A stretch of 48,106 bases of DNA from a virus, in IMG/VR virus record IMGVR_UViG_3300020394_001068, positions 1 to 48,106 of that record, one strand, 5' to 3'. The position numbers and the translations under genes were made by a program. The notes under the pieces are model-generated. The model was given only the letters and a program-made list of their open reading frames with translations, made no database searches and was not told the origin of the DNA. Every line of letters begins with the position of its first letter. Positions within the stretch are counted from its first letter, which is position 1. Shown piece by piece: positions 8,937-15,749 of the stretch.

Positions 8937-9755
8937 TTGACAAACGTAGTAACAAAACCAATAACTTTTTCTTTGCCAGTAGAAGCAAGTAAAAATATCA
9001 ATCAAGTTGCAGCCGCAAAAGTTGCCGAAAAATTGCCAGAAATTGCAAAAGCTACTAGGGCATTTGATAGGAATAATTCACAGACAACATTAAATATGAT
9101 GACATTGACAATGCTCAACGGTCATTCCCCTTATAGAATGTTGCGGCAGATTACAGCAGAAGTTGAAAAAAGAGAAAATGCATTAAATGAAGCGCAGGTT
9201 ACTCATGCTGAAATACGCATGGAAATTATTGAACTAGAAGGTTCAAGCGATGCAGTGAGTGAAGCAAAGCTTCGACAGAAGCGGCACAATCTTATTCAAA
9301 TGGAAAATAAAATAAACGGCTCAATAAAAGATATTGCTACGCTTATTGATAGTTATGATAACATCAAAGAAAATTATGGGATTGATGAATGGGATGAAGT
9401 TGCTTTTGAAAGAGAAGAAAAGCGGCATCATGTCCGCAGAGGCTTTGAACTTATGTATCGGAATTTAATGGACGGTGGTAGAGCTTCCACAGCAACCATT
9501 GAATATATGCAACAATACGGAGTGCATCCACAGTTAGCTTTGACAGAAGTTTCTGGGTATATCAAGGTAACGGCAGAACGGATTGCGAAAAAAGAGTTGC
9601 TACACAGCAATGATCTGGAAAGCTTTTTAGATCAAATGGCAGATAAGTATTATAAAAATGCAGACATTACCGCAGAAAGAATTTTTGGTAAGGCAGATTT
9701 TCTTAATACAGATTATATGTTACAACTTGAAAAGTCTAAGGAGTCAAAAGAATGA
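8937..9755 (+). CDS. helical structural protein of unknown function, TTG start
   Basis: The frame is open from 8868, but the credible start is TTG at 8937. AGGAGG at 8925-8930 lies 6 nt upstream, and starting there avoids a long overlap with the previous gene. The 272-aa product (MTNVVTKPITF...) is mostly charged and alpha-helical. Heptad-like stretches lie around residues 75-160 (EVEKRENALNEAQ, LIQMENKINGS), consistent with a coiled coil. It is not related to the beta-rich fibre proteins next to it. Position between the propeller array and a small conserved gene suggests a virion or fibre-assembly role, but I do not recognise the family. Confidence 0.75.
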   Translation: MTNVVTKPITFSLPVEASKNINQVAAAKVAEKLPEIAKATRAFDRNNSQTTLNMMTLTMLNGHSPYRMLRQITAEVEKRENALNEAQVTHAEIRMEIIELEGSSDAVSEAKLRQKRHNLIQMENKINGSIKDIATLIDSYDNIKENYGIDEWDEVAFEREEKRHHVRRGFELMYRNLMDGGRASTATIEYMQQYGVHPQLALTEVSGYIKVTAERIAKKELLHSNDLESFLDQMADKYYKNADITAERIFGKADFLNTDYMLQLEKSKESKE

Positions 9756-10060
9756 TTATAGAATATAAAATGCATATGACCGCAGGAGGTATGCGTACCC
9801 CTGAGTGGGTTGAAGATGGTGGTTACTTTTCTGATGCTGCCACAAATACTTTGGTAGGTTGGTCACCTGATGAGGCAGATCGGGAATATTACATTCCTGA
9901 TACTGTAACTGAATTGACAGCTACAGAATTAGAAACAAAAGTCCTAGCTTTGCACACCGCAAATAAATTTCAAAAATCTAATGAAGATGGAACAACTTCA
10001 GATATGACAAATGCAGAAGTCAAAACAATGGTTTCTGATTGGGTTTCAGCTAGGTCATAA
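9752..10060 (+). CDS. small fibre-region protein (MTAGGMRTPEWVEDGGY family)
   Basis: A 102-aa protein whose ATG overlaps the upstream stop (ATGA), so the two are coupled. The N-terminal half carries a characteristic HMTAGGMRTPEWVEDGGYF stretch followed by VGWSPDEADREYYIPDT. The C-terminal half is helical (LTATELETKVLALH, MTNAEVKTMVSDW). The same pattern recurs in marine phage genomes next to tail fibre genes. The size, and the acidic two-part layout, would suit a fibre-assembly chaperone, but this is inferred only from position. No enzyme motif is present. Confidence 0.65.
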   Translation: MIIEYKMHMTAGGMRTPEWVEDGGYFSDAATNTLVGWSPDEADREYYIPDTVTELTATELETKVLALHTANKFQKSNEDGTTSDMTNAEVKTMVSDWVSARS

Positions 10061-10064
10061 TTAA

Positions 10065-11546
10065 ATGTTTGGATTTGCGCCAGTCGCATCAGCACCGATT
10101 GCGGATGATGCTGTAAGCGAAATTGCAATAACGCCAAGCAGCATTGTCTTGGGAACACCTGCAATTGGGTCAGTTACATTTACGCAAGTCCATTCACTCA
10201 CAGCAACATCAGTTGTCTCTGGTGCTCCTGTTGTGCAATCAAGCACAGCAACAATCATTAATGTTATCACGGCAAGTTCACTGCTCACTGGCGCGTCTGT
10301 GGTCGCAAATACATCTATTGTATCCGAACACGCATTAATCTGTTCAAACGTAGCGTGTGCGCCACCACAAGCTGCTTCTACTGCGATAACGCAAAAACAT
10401 GACCTCACACCTCAAAGTGTTGTTTCTGGCTCTCTCAGTGCGCCTACAATCAATATGGGTGAGGATGAAACATTCACAACACCTTCTTTGACGGCAGGTG
10501 TTCCGTCTGTTCCAACATTATCACTTACCGTTGAACACTCATTAACTGCTTCTTCTGTGGAGTCAGGAAACGTTGTTGTTGCATCTGTTGCAATGACAGA
10601 AGATGAGACCTTGACACCAACAAGTGTGACTTCGGGATCATTTGATGTTGGTTCAACCGCAATAGTCGGTACTCATACACTTACAGCTTCCAGCGTCTTA
10701 TCAGGAACGCCAATAGCAAATAATGCTAATATGGCTGAATATGAGACACTTACAACATCTGATCTTGATGCAGGTGAACCACAGGTCGGAAGTCCTGCAT
10801 TTGTATCGCAACAATCACTCACACCTTCTTCTGTTGAAGCGTCTGCGGCTAGTGTTGCTTCTGTTGCACTAACACAAGAACACACTTTAACAGCAACAAG
10901 TGTACAAGCATCTGCGCCTGTTGTTTCATCAATTGACCTTACAGAAGTTATTCCACTTACTGCTAATTCTATTGAAACCAACAATCCAAGTGTTGGCACA
11001 ACAACCATTACTCAAAACACCGCATTGACTGCATCTGCAATTGCAACAGGAACACCTATTGTTTCAAGCGTCAATATGGCTGAAGATGAAACTTTTGTTC
11101 TGGATAGTGTTTCATCGGTTGCACCAAATGTTGCCACAACATCAATAACACAAGTTCATGTCTTAACAGCAACAAGCGTTGCGGCAGCAAGTCCAGTTGT
11201 AGACTCGATAGCAATGTCAGAAGCAGAAACACTTGTCCCTGTAAGTGTTGTATCTGGCACACCTGCACTGCCAGATAATATTTTCCCTGCATTACCAGAA
11301 GGCCAGTTGCCATTAGACACTGTTGAAGGTGGCAATCCGATTGTTGGAACACCTGCGGCAACAATAAATATTGTGTTAACTGCAAGCAATATAGTAAGTG
11401 GAACGCCAACTATTCCAACGCTTGTTTATGATATTGGATTAGCAGGTCGCGTAAATGCAGGTACGGCTGTTCCAAATTCAGTAGAAGCAGACGATAGTAT
11501 TAATACCGCAGACATTGATAATGACGGAATAAATTCTGTCAGTTAG
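10065..11546 (+). CDS. virion protein made of about eighteen 23-residue repeats
   Basis: A 493-aa protein that is almost entirely a tandem repeat. Each unit is 23 residues and follows LTA(T/S)SV.SG.P.V.S..(I/M).... with a charged or His-containing end (for example TQVHS or AEDET). I count about seventeen to eighteen units, the penultimate one stretched by a Pro-rich insert (FPALPEGQLPLD). The C-terminal ~40 residues leave the pattern and end in an acidic Asp/Asn-rich segment. Regular 23-residue beta-type repeats suggest an elongated fibre or beta-solenoid stalk. It has no Cys-rich or catalytic motif. Exact role unknown. Confidence 0.7.
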   Translation: MFGFAPVASAPIADDAVSEIAITPSSIVLGTPAIGSVTFTQVHSLTATSVVSGAPVVQSSTATIINVITASSLLTGASVVANTSIVSEHALICSNVACAPPQAASTAITQKHDLTPQSVVSGSLSAPTINMGEDETFTTPSLTAGVPSVPTLSLTVEHSLTASSVESGNVVVASVAMTEDETLTPTSVTSGSFDVGSTAIVGTHTLTASSVLSGTPIANNANMAEYETLTTSDLDAGEPQVGSPAFVSQQSLTPSSVEASAASVASVALTQEHTLTATSVQASAPVVSSIDLTEVIPLTANSIETNNPSVGTTTITQNTALTASAIATGTPIVSSVNMAEDETFVLDSVSSVAPNVATTSITQVHVLTATSVAAASPVVDSIAMSEAETLVPVSVVSGTPALPDNIFPALPEGQLPLDTVEGGNPIVGTPAATINIVLTASNIVSGTPTIPTLVYDIGLAGRVNAGTAVPNSVEADDSINTADIDNDGINSVS

Positions 11547-11554
11547 GAGTTAAA

Positions 11555-11878
11555 ATGGCATTTACAATTAAAAAAGGCGATACAAGTCCTTTTCTTACGG
11601 CAACATTGAAAGACGCTAATGGAACGGCTGTCGATTTGACAAGCGCAACTGTTGTTTTCAACATGGCGGATCTTGATGATAATTTAATAGTAACAAATGG
11701 ATCATGCACAATCGTAGATGAGGACGCAGGTAGAATTAGATATAATTGGGTAACTGCGGATACAGCTAATGAAGGTGTATTTCGGGGCGAGTTCACGGTC
11801 ACCTTTGCATCTGGTGCAATAGAGACCTTTCCTAATTCAACTTATTTCAGAATTAAAATTCTAGATGATTTGGGTTAA
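11555..11878 (+). CDS. BppU N-terminal-like baseplate/appendage protein
   Basis: A 107-aa protein with the pattern of the baseplate upper protein N-terminal (BppU_N, Ig-like) family: KKGDTSPFLTATLKDANG, then VDLTSATVVFNM, a central DEDAGRIRYNW, and a C-terminal GEFTVTFASG..ETFPN strand. In lactococcal phages this fold attaches receptor-binding proteins to the baseplate. Here it is a stand-alone domain placed after the fibre genes. GGAG at 11546-11549 lies just upstream of the ATG and overlaps the previous stop. A docking role is inferred from family and context. Confidence 0.7.
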   Translation: MAFTIKKGDTSPFLTATLKDANGTAVDLTSATVVFNMADLDDNLIVTNGSCTIVDEDAGRIRYNWVTADTANEGVFRGEFTVTFASGAIETFPNSTYFRIKILDDLG

Positions 11879-11879
11879 T

Positions 11880-12092
11880 ATGAGGTTGTTTGATCAATAT
11901 ATGGGATATGTGATCGCTGTTTCTACAGCTATGCTTGCTGGTGTTTGGTGGTTGATGAATAACATTCTAACCAACAAGTCAGAAATAAGATTATTAAAAC
12001 ACCAAAATGATATTACCAACAAACTTTTGGATGAATTGCGTAATGATCAAAAAGAAATGAGACGCGACATCCAAAGGCTGCTTTCAAAGTAG
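11880..12092 (+). CDS. small single-pass membrane protein
   Basis: An in-frame ATG exists at 11865, but the one at 11880, just after the previous stop, avoids a 14-nt overlap and is preferred. The ~70-aa product has a short N-terminal stretch, one transmembrane segment (YVIAVSTAMLAGVWWLM, about residues 10-26) and then a charged helical region (EIRLLKHQNDITNKLLDEL.NDQKEMRRDIQRLL) with heptad spacing. This topology is common in small lysis accessory or holin-type proteins. The next genes also encode membrane proteins. Function not established. Confidence 0.65.
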   Translation: MRLFDQYMGYVIAVSTAMLAGVWWLMNNILTNKSEIRLLKHQNDITNKLLDELRNDQKEMRRDIQRLLSK

Positions 12093-12099
12093 GTTTGCG

Positions 12100-12576
12100 A
12101 TGGATCCAGTTTCATGTGTAGCTTTAGCAACTGGAGCATTTAAAGCTCTCAAGGGTGCAATCGGGGCAGGTAAAGATTTACAAGATATGACCTCACAGCT
12201 CTCAACATGGGGAAAAGCTTTCAGTGATTTTACAAACTTAGAAGAAAGAGAAAAAAATCCACCCTTCTGGAAAAAAACTTTTAAAGGGAGCGATGAAGAA
12301 ACAGCGATAGAGATATTCGCCAATAAGAAAAAAATGGAACATATGCGACAAGAGATAAAGGAACACATCACTTGGCATTATGGGAAAAGCGCATGGGATG
12401 AAGTTTTGCAGATTGAGGCTCAAATGCGTAAAAGAAGAAAAGATGAACTTTATAGAAAACAGGCACAAATAGATAATTTAATAAATTTTGCTATTGGTTT
12501 TGTTATATTTGCAGTTAGTGGCGGTATATTGTTCTTTGTATTTTATTTAATCGGTCAATTTCGAGGCATCTGGTGA
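12100..12576 (+). CDS. membrane-anchored conserved phage protein, 158 aa
   Basis: The N-terminal ~45 residues are Gly/Ala-rich and helical (MDPVSCVALATGAFKALKGA). The middle is highly charged (EEREKNPPFWKKTFKGSDEETAIEIFANKKKMEHMRQEIKEH), and a hydrophobic segment near the C-terminus (residues ~127-152, INFAIGFVIFAVSGGILFFVFYL) is a clear transmembrane helix. Similar proteins occur in marine phages next to fibre and lysis genes. It could be a virion or lysis-associated membrane protein. No enzymatic motif is visible. Confidence 0.65.
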   Translation: MDPVSCVALATGAFKALKGAIGAGKDLQDMTSQLSTWGKAFSDFTNLEEREKNPPFWKKTFKGSDEETAIEIFANKKKMEHMRQEIKEHITWHYGKSAWDEVLQIEAQMRKRRKDELYRKQAQIDNLINFAIGFVIFAVSGGILFFVFYLIGQFRGIW

Positions 12577-12737
12577 TGTGGGTTTTATTGTGGTTACAAT
12601 TAGTAAGCGGACAGTTTGACCACTATCATGTAGGCAGTCATTCAACAGAAGAGGCTTGTAAAGCTGCATTATCTAAAGCAAAGGTGCTTGTTACAAATCA
12701 AAATTCAAAGGTTGTATGTATTAAAATAGAACGTTGA
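12576..12737 (+). CDS. small protein with hydrophobic N-terminus, 53 aa
   Basis: The ATG at 12576 overlaps the stop of the previous gene (TGATG), and the stop is at 12735-12737. The product begins MWVLLWLQLVSGQFDHYHVG, a short hydrophobic start that could be a membrane anchor or an uncleaved signal. It then has HSTEEACKAALSKAKVLV and ends with a VVCIKIE strand containing the second of two Cys residues. The overlaps on both sides and the clean codon pattern support a real gene. Function unknown. Confidence 0.6.
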   Translation: MWVLLWLQLVSGQFDHYHVGSHSTEEACKAALSKAKVLVTNQNSKVVCIKIER

Positions 12738-12847
12738 TACTCAAAGAATGGCGCGGAAAATATATAATATATGACAAGAATGGTAAAATAGTTATAATTA
12801 CACGCGATAAAAAGGTTGCTCTAGCTTTTGCGAGGTCAAAAAAATGA
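12734..12847 (+). CDS. micro-protein with TTG start, 37 aa
   Basis: TTG at 12734 overlaps the upstream stop, and the TGA at 12845-12847 overlaps the next ATG (ATGA), so the frame fills the only gap in this operon. The product reads LKEWRGKYIIYDKNGK, then IVIITRDKKVALAFAR, a plausible beta-beta-helix mini-fold. Small proteins with this WRGKY.IYD...IVIIT pattern occur in other marine phages in my recollection. Without mass-spectrometry or homology data this remains a modest call. Confidence 0.45.
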   Translation: MILKEWRGKYIIYDKNGKIVIITRDKKVALAFARSKK

Positions 12848-13197
12848 CAGAGTTTGATAAGGCAGATACAAATGGTGATGGCGTTATTCAGCGCAAAGAA
12901 TGGAATGCATTAGCTTTGGAAGATCGCAGATTGGAAATGATAGACCGAGACCTTAAGCGAAATGCAGAAAGACGATTCACTGGTTTTGCATTGGCAGGGA
13001 TGTTGATTTACCCATTTATAATTTTGTTAGCATCAGTTCTTGGTTTTGATAAAGCAGCAAGTCTAATTACCGATATTGCATCAGTTTATGTGATTGCAGC
13101 ATCTGGTGTTGTAGCTGCATTCATGGGCTTTAATGCGTATAGTGCAAAAGCAGAAACAAAAAAATCAACGATTTCAATGGAGGATAGAAATGATTGA
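12844..13197 (+). CDS. EF-hand membrane protein
   Basis: A 117-aa protein with one textbook calcium-binding EF-hand loop at residues 8-19 (D8, N10, D12, G13, I15 and E19 in the canonical positions), a charged helix, then two predicted transmembrane segments (about 45-68 and 76-100). The C-terminal tail is polar. A cytoplasmic calcium-binding head on a two-pass membrane protein, encoded directly upstream of the holin-like gene, suggests a lysis accessory or regulator. That function is inferred. It overlaps the next gene by 8 nt. Confidence 0.7.
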   Translation: MTEFDKADTNGDGVIQRKEWNALALEDRRLEMIDRDLKRNAERRFTGFALAGMLIYPFIILLASVLGFDKAASLITDIASVYVIAASGVVAAFMGFNAYSAKAETKKSTISMEDRND

Positions 13198-13576
13198 TTT
13201 ACTTGGAAAGCTAGTTGATCCAGTTAGTAATATTCTTGATAAGGTCATTGAAGATAAGGATCAAAAAGCAAAACTTGCACATGAAATCGCAACGATGGCA
13301 GAGAAGAACCATCAAGCCATTGTTATGCAGCAATTGAAAATATTACAAGCCGATGCTCAAGGTAACTGGTTTCAATCTTCTTGGAGACCGCTTATCGGTT
13401 GGATTGCAGGTATTTCGCTCGGTATAAATTACATGGTTGCCCCAATTGCTTTAGGTTTTGGCTTTGAAGTTCCGCAGGCTGATATGTCAGTAATGATGCC
13501 TCTGTTACTTGGTATGCTTGGTATTGGGGGAATGAGGTCATTTGATAAATTAAAAAAAACGGATAGTAAAAAATGA
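13190..13576 (+). CDS. holin-like protein of the GTA/3TM family
   Basis: The frame is open further upstream, but ATG 13190 is preferred because GGAGG at 13179-13183 is well spaced and the overlap with the previous gene becomes only 8 nt. The 128-aa product resembles the 3TM holin family found in alphaproteobacterial phages and gene transfer agents. It has an N-terminal amphipathic region (LGKLVDPVSNILDKVIEDKD), a polar helix ending ADAQGNWFQSSWRP, and then hydrophobic spans (LIGWIAGISLGINYMVAPIA and MMPLLLGMLGIGGMR). It would permeabilise the inner membrane so the endolysin can reach the wall. The downstream GH19 enzyme fits this. Confidence 0.75.
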   Translation: MIDLLGKLVDPVSNILDKVIEDKDQKAKLAHEIATMAEKNHQAIVMQQLKILQADAQGNWFQSSWRPLIGWIAGISLGINYMVAPIALGFGFEVPQADMSVMMPLLLGMLGIGGMRSFDKLKKTDSKK

Positions 13577-13830
13577 AAATCAACATTGGTTTAGCGTTTG
13601 CAATGGTCGTGCAGTTAGTAGCCTTGGTATGGTATATCAGTGGTCTTGTGCATGACCTAGAACACATGAAACAAACCATTTCAGCGCAAGATGAAATGAT
13701 AAGGCTGATAGATCAGGATGTTGATGATCTTTGGTATTTTTGTACATACACAGAGAACAGATGGGCAGAGTCATATACCGATGATATGGTTTATCAACGT
13801 GTATGCGGATCAAAAGAAGTTCAAGAATAA
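13573..13830 (+). CDS. single-pass membrane protein, possible spanin-like lysis accessory
   Basis: An 85-aa product that starts inside the stop of the holin gene (ATGA). It has an N-terminal transmembrane helix (residues ~4-25, IGLAFAMVVQLVALVWYISGL), a helical stretch with heptad character (HDLEHMKQTISAQDEMIRLIDQDVDDLW) and two Cys in the C-terminal third. Topology and position between holin and endolysin would suit an inner-membrane spanin (Rz-like), but no Rz1-type lipoprotein partner is seen, so this is a guess. Confidence 0.6.
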   Translation: MKINIGLAFAMVVQLVALVWYISGLVHDLEHMKQTISAQDEMIRLIDQDVDDLWYFCTYTENRWAESYTDDMVYQRVCGSKEVQE

Positions 13831-14237
13831 TGTATACATATAAAATAAAAGAAATTGTTAGAGTTATTGATGGTGATACAGTGGATGTATTAATTGATTT
13901 AGGTTTTGATCTTACGAAATTAGAGCGTGTTAGATTAGCAGGTATTGATACACCAGAAAGCAGAACAAAAGATTTAGCAGAGAAACATATGGGTTATGAG
14001 GCAAAGGCTTATCTTACAGAACTATTAGATGCCGCAGATGATCTAATAGTGAAAACTGAGAAAGATGGAAAGTTCGGTAGAATGCTTGGTTGGTTCTACA
14101 ATAATAAATTTTCACAATATTCGATTAATGAACAACTGATTGATGAAGGTTATGCTTGGAAATATGACGGTGGGTCTAAGAAAAAAGATTTACAAGAACT
14201 CATAGATCGTAGGAATAAATATGTCAAAATCACTTAA
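13830..14237 (+). CDS. thermonuclease (SNase) family protein
   Basis: The frame is open from 13803, but ATG 13830 overlaps the previous stop (TAATG) and gives a 135-aa product. It matches the Staphylococcal nuclease fold: RVIDGDTVDV near the start (D14, D16), then RVRLAGIDTPE with Arg35 and Glu43, and GRMLG with Arg84. These correspond to the catalytic Arg35, Glu43 and Arg87 of the S. aureus enzyme. The predicted activity is calcium-dependent cleavage of DNA or RNA. There is no obvious signal peptide. Its location inside the lysis cassette suggests degradation of host nucleic acid late in infection; alternatively it is a structural SNase-like domain. Confidence 0.85.
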   Translation: MYTYKIKEIVRVIDGDTVDVLIDLGFDLTKLERVRLAGIDTPESRTKDLAEKHMGYEAKAYLTELLDAADDLIVKTEKDGKFGRMLGWFYNNKFSQYSINEQLIDEGYAWKYDGGSKKKDLQELIDRRNKYVKIT

Positions 14238-14829
14238 AAAATTACAAGAAAAAATTGGAAGTCATCCTGATGGGTCTTTTGGTCCAAATACAGCAAAAGC
14301 AATTTGCAATTATTATGTTCTTAATGCAGAGCGCGGAGCACATTTTTTGGGACAGCTTGTCCATGAGTCAGGCACTTTTAAATACACTGAAGAAAATTTA
14401 AATTATTCAACAAAATCTATTTTGGCAGTTTTTGGAAAATATTTTAAGACAACGGCTGATGCAGAACAATGTGCCAGAAACCCACAGGCGCTTGCTGATA
14501 AGGTTTACGGTGGTCGGATGGGTAATGAAGGGCAGGGCTATTTATGGCGTGGTAGAGGCTTTTTGCAGGTCACAGGAAAAAATAATTACGATCAATTTTG
14601 TGCAGATATGAATTTACCTGAGGTTATGTCCGATCCTGATCTTGTTTCAAGTCAATATCCAATGGAAAGTGCTATTTGGTTTTTTAAACGAAATAAACTT
14701 TGGGAGATTTGTGACGAGGGCGTAAATGATGAAGTAATCAAATCTTTAACAAAGCGGATTAATGGCGGTTATAACGGTTTGAAACATAGAAAAGAAGAAA
14801 CTTATAAAATCTATGAATGGCTGAAATGA
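14221..14829 (+). CDS. endolysin, glycoside hydrolase family 19
   Basis: A 202-aa GH19 (chitinase-like) lysozyme that cleaves the glycan backbone of peptidoglycan. Catalytic Glu49 is in QLVHESG and the second acid is Glu58 in EENLNYS, the usual spacing in phage GH19 endolysins. WRGRGFLQVTGKNNY (residues ~105-120) is the conserved substrate-binding loop. The first ~30 residues (LQEKIGSHPDGSFGPNTAKAI) look like a short peptidoglycan-binding-type repeat. It has no signal peptide, so export would depend on the holin. It overlaps the nuclease gene by 17 nt and the next gene by 4 nt. Confidence 0.9.
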   Translation: MSKSLKKLQEKIGSHPDGSFGPNTAKAICNYYVLNAERGAHFLGQLVHESGTFKYTEENLNYSTKSILAVFGKYFKTTADAEQCARNPQALADKVYGGRMGNEGQGYLWRGRGFLQVTGKNNYDQFCADMNLPEVMSDPDLVSSQYPMESAIWFFKRNKLWEICDEGVNDEVIKSLTKRINGGYNGLKHRKEETYKIYEWLK

Positions 14830-15101
14830 AAACCTCAATTGCATATTCTGGTAAACTATCACAAAGACAATTGGTACGTTTAGGCGGCTTGATTGCATTT
14901 GTTTGTGGTCGTCGCCCATATGATACAATTTTAAATGATCTTACAGAAAATGGTTTTGTTTCTGATTTAGATAACAACCTAGAGCTTACAGACCTTGGAA
15001 GGCGTGAATTAACTAGGTTGGTATCAATGGCAGGATTAAAGCCAGAACAATTTACTGATAAAGCTTATCAGGACGAATCTTTGGCTTCACCAGTTCATTA
15101 G
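14826..15101 (+). CDS. small winged-helix-like protein, last gene of the late operon
   Basis: ATG 14826 overlaps the endolysin stop (ATGA), and this start is preferred over the in-frame ATG at 14817. The 91-aa product (MKTSIAYSGKLSQRQLVRLGG) has a pattern compatible with a winged helix: helices around SQRQLVRLGGLIAFV, DTILNDLTENGFVS and NLELTDLGRRELTRLV. It might be a regulator or a lysis accessory. Its last 50 nt overlap the 3' end of the oppositely oriented gene at 15052-15285, and no terminator is visible between them. Confidence 0.55.
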   Translation: MKTSIAYSGKLSQRQLVRLGGLIAFVCGRRPYDTILNDLTENGFVSDLDNNLELTDLGRRELTRLVSMAGLKPEQFTDKAYQDESLASPVH

Positions 15102-15285
15102 AAGCAACATCTGTACCTTTGCAATAAACATGAACATTTTGGTGTGTTGCAAACGGTTCAAATGTATCTCTTATTTTTGTTTTGTTATAACTGCAAGCAT
15201 CATAACTTGGAAACATCAAAGGATACTCTAGTGTTTCTCCGTCAATCATAAAACTTAAAATCATAAATGTGTAATATTTTATCAT
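15052..15285 (-). CDS. unknown protein, end of leftward operon
   Basis: A 77-aa product on the minus strand whose ATG overlaps the stop of the gene before it (ATGA). It begins MIKYYTFMILSFMIDGETLEYPLMFPSYDACS, with a hydrophobic first 15 residues, two Cys (one in each half) and a basic C-terminus. Its 3' end overlaps the lysis-operon gene on the other strand by 50 nt. I do not recognise the family. A small secreted or membrane-proximal protein is possible from the N-terminus. Confidence 0.55.
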   Translation of the reverse strand: MIKYYTFMILSFMIDGETLEYPLMFPSYDACSYNKTKIRDTFEPFATHQNVHVYCKGTDVASNELVKPKIRPDKLYQ

Positions 15286-15647
15286 TGTTGTACTTCCAAT
15301 AAATTACTCATGCAGCTTTTAGCATCTTCTGCTTCAAATATTCTTCTGTTAAACATTTCAATAAACTGTTCTGCACGATCAACAAGTTTTTCTTTCTTCA
15401 ATGCTGCAATAGTAGCTTCAAACGATGCAATTTTTTTATCAATTGCATCCTCAAAAAAGCTTACAAAATTTGTAATTGTTTCTTGAGATATACCTTCTCT
15501 TATAACAGGATTGTAAATATTTTTTACCACAGGATTGTTCGGGTCGTTGTTGACATCTACATCAACCCATTGCCTCCATAATGTTCTTACAGCGGTGCGA
15601 TCAGTTTTGGTAAGTCTATAAGTAGTAATTGTTTTTTGAATAAACAT
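15282..15647 (-). CDS. unknown early protein, 121 aa
   Basis: A minus-strand gene with a good ribosome-binding site (GAGAGGA about 7 nt before the ATG). The product is mainly helical and charged: an N-terminal TYRLTKTDRTAVRTLWRQWVD, a middle EGISQETITNFVSFFEDAIDKKIASFEATIAALKKEK that could form a coiled coil, and a final AEDAKSCMSNLLE. It has no recognisable domain. It lies downstream of the DUF932-like gene and of a terminator-like hairpin, so expression would need read-through or another promoter. Confidence 0.6.
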   Translation of the reverse strand: MFIQKTITTYRLTKTDRTAVRTLWRQWVDVDVNNDPNNPVVKNIYNPVIREGISQETITNFVSFFEDAIDKKIASFEATIAALKKEKLVDRAEQFIEMFNRRIFEAEDAKSCMSNLLEVQQ

Positions 15648-15720
15648 TTGTATTTCCTCTCTGTTTACTTTTTGTTATCCATTCGCTTTTTTCAAGCTTT
15701 GTCAATTCGCTTGAAAGTTG

Positions 15721-15744
15721 AAAAATAAGGGGGCTGTTGCCCCC
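15721..15744 (-). terminator. intrinsic terminator after the DUF932-like gene
   Basis: Read leftward, a perfect 6-bp stem GGGGGC, loop AACA and GCCCCC (15744-15729) is followed by TTATTTTT (15728-15721). It starts 5 nt after the stop of the gene at 15750-16589, so it is oriented to end that transcript. It may be leaky, because two more leftward genes follow without an obvious promoter of their own. Confidence 0.75.
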
Positions 15745-15749
15745 CGTTG

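Noticed and set aside
10061-10408. Antisense reading frame inside the 23-residue repeat gene
   Set aside because: Long antisense frames arise from the repeated Thr/Ser/Ala codons of the sense strand. There is no ribosome-binding site and the composition mirrors the sense gene.
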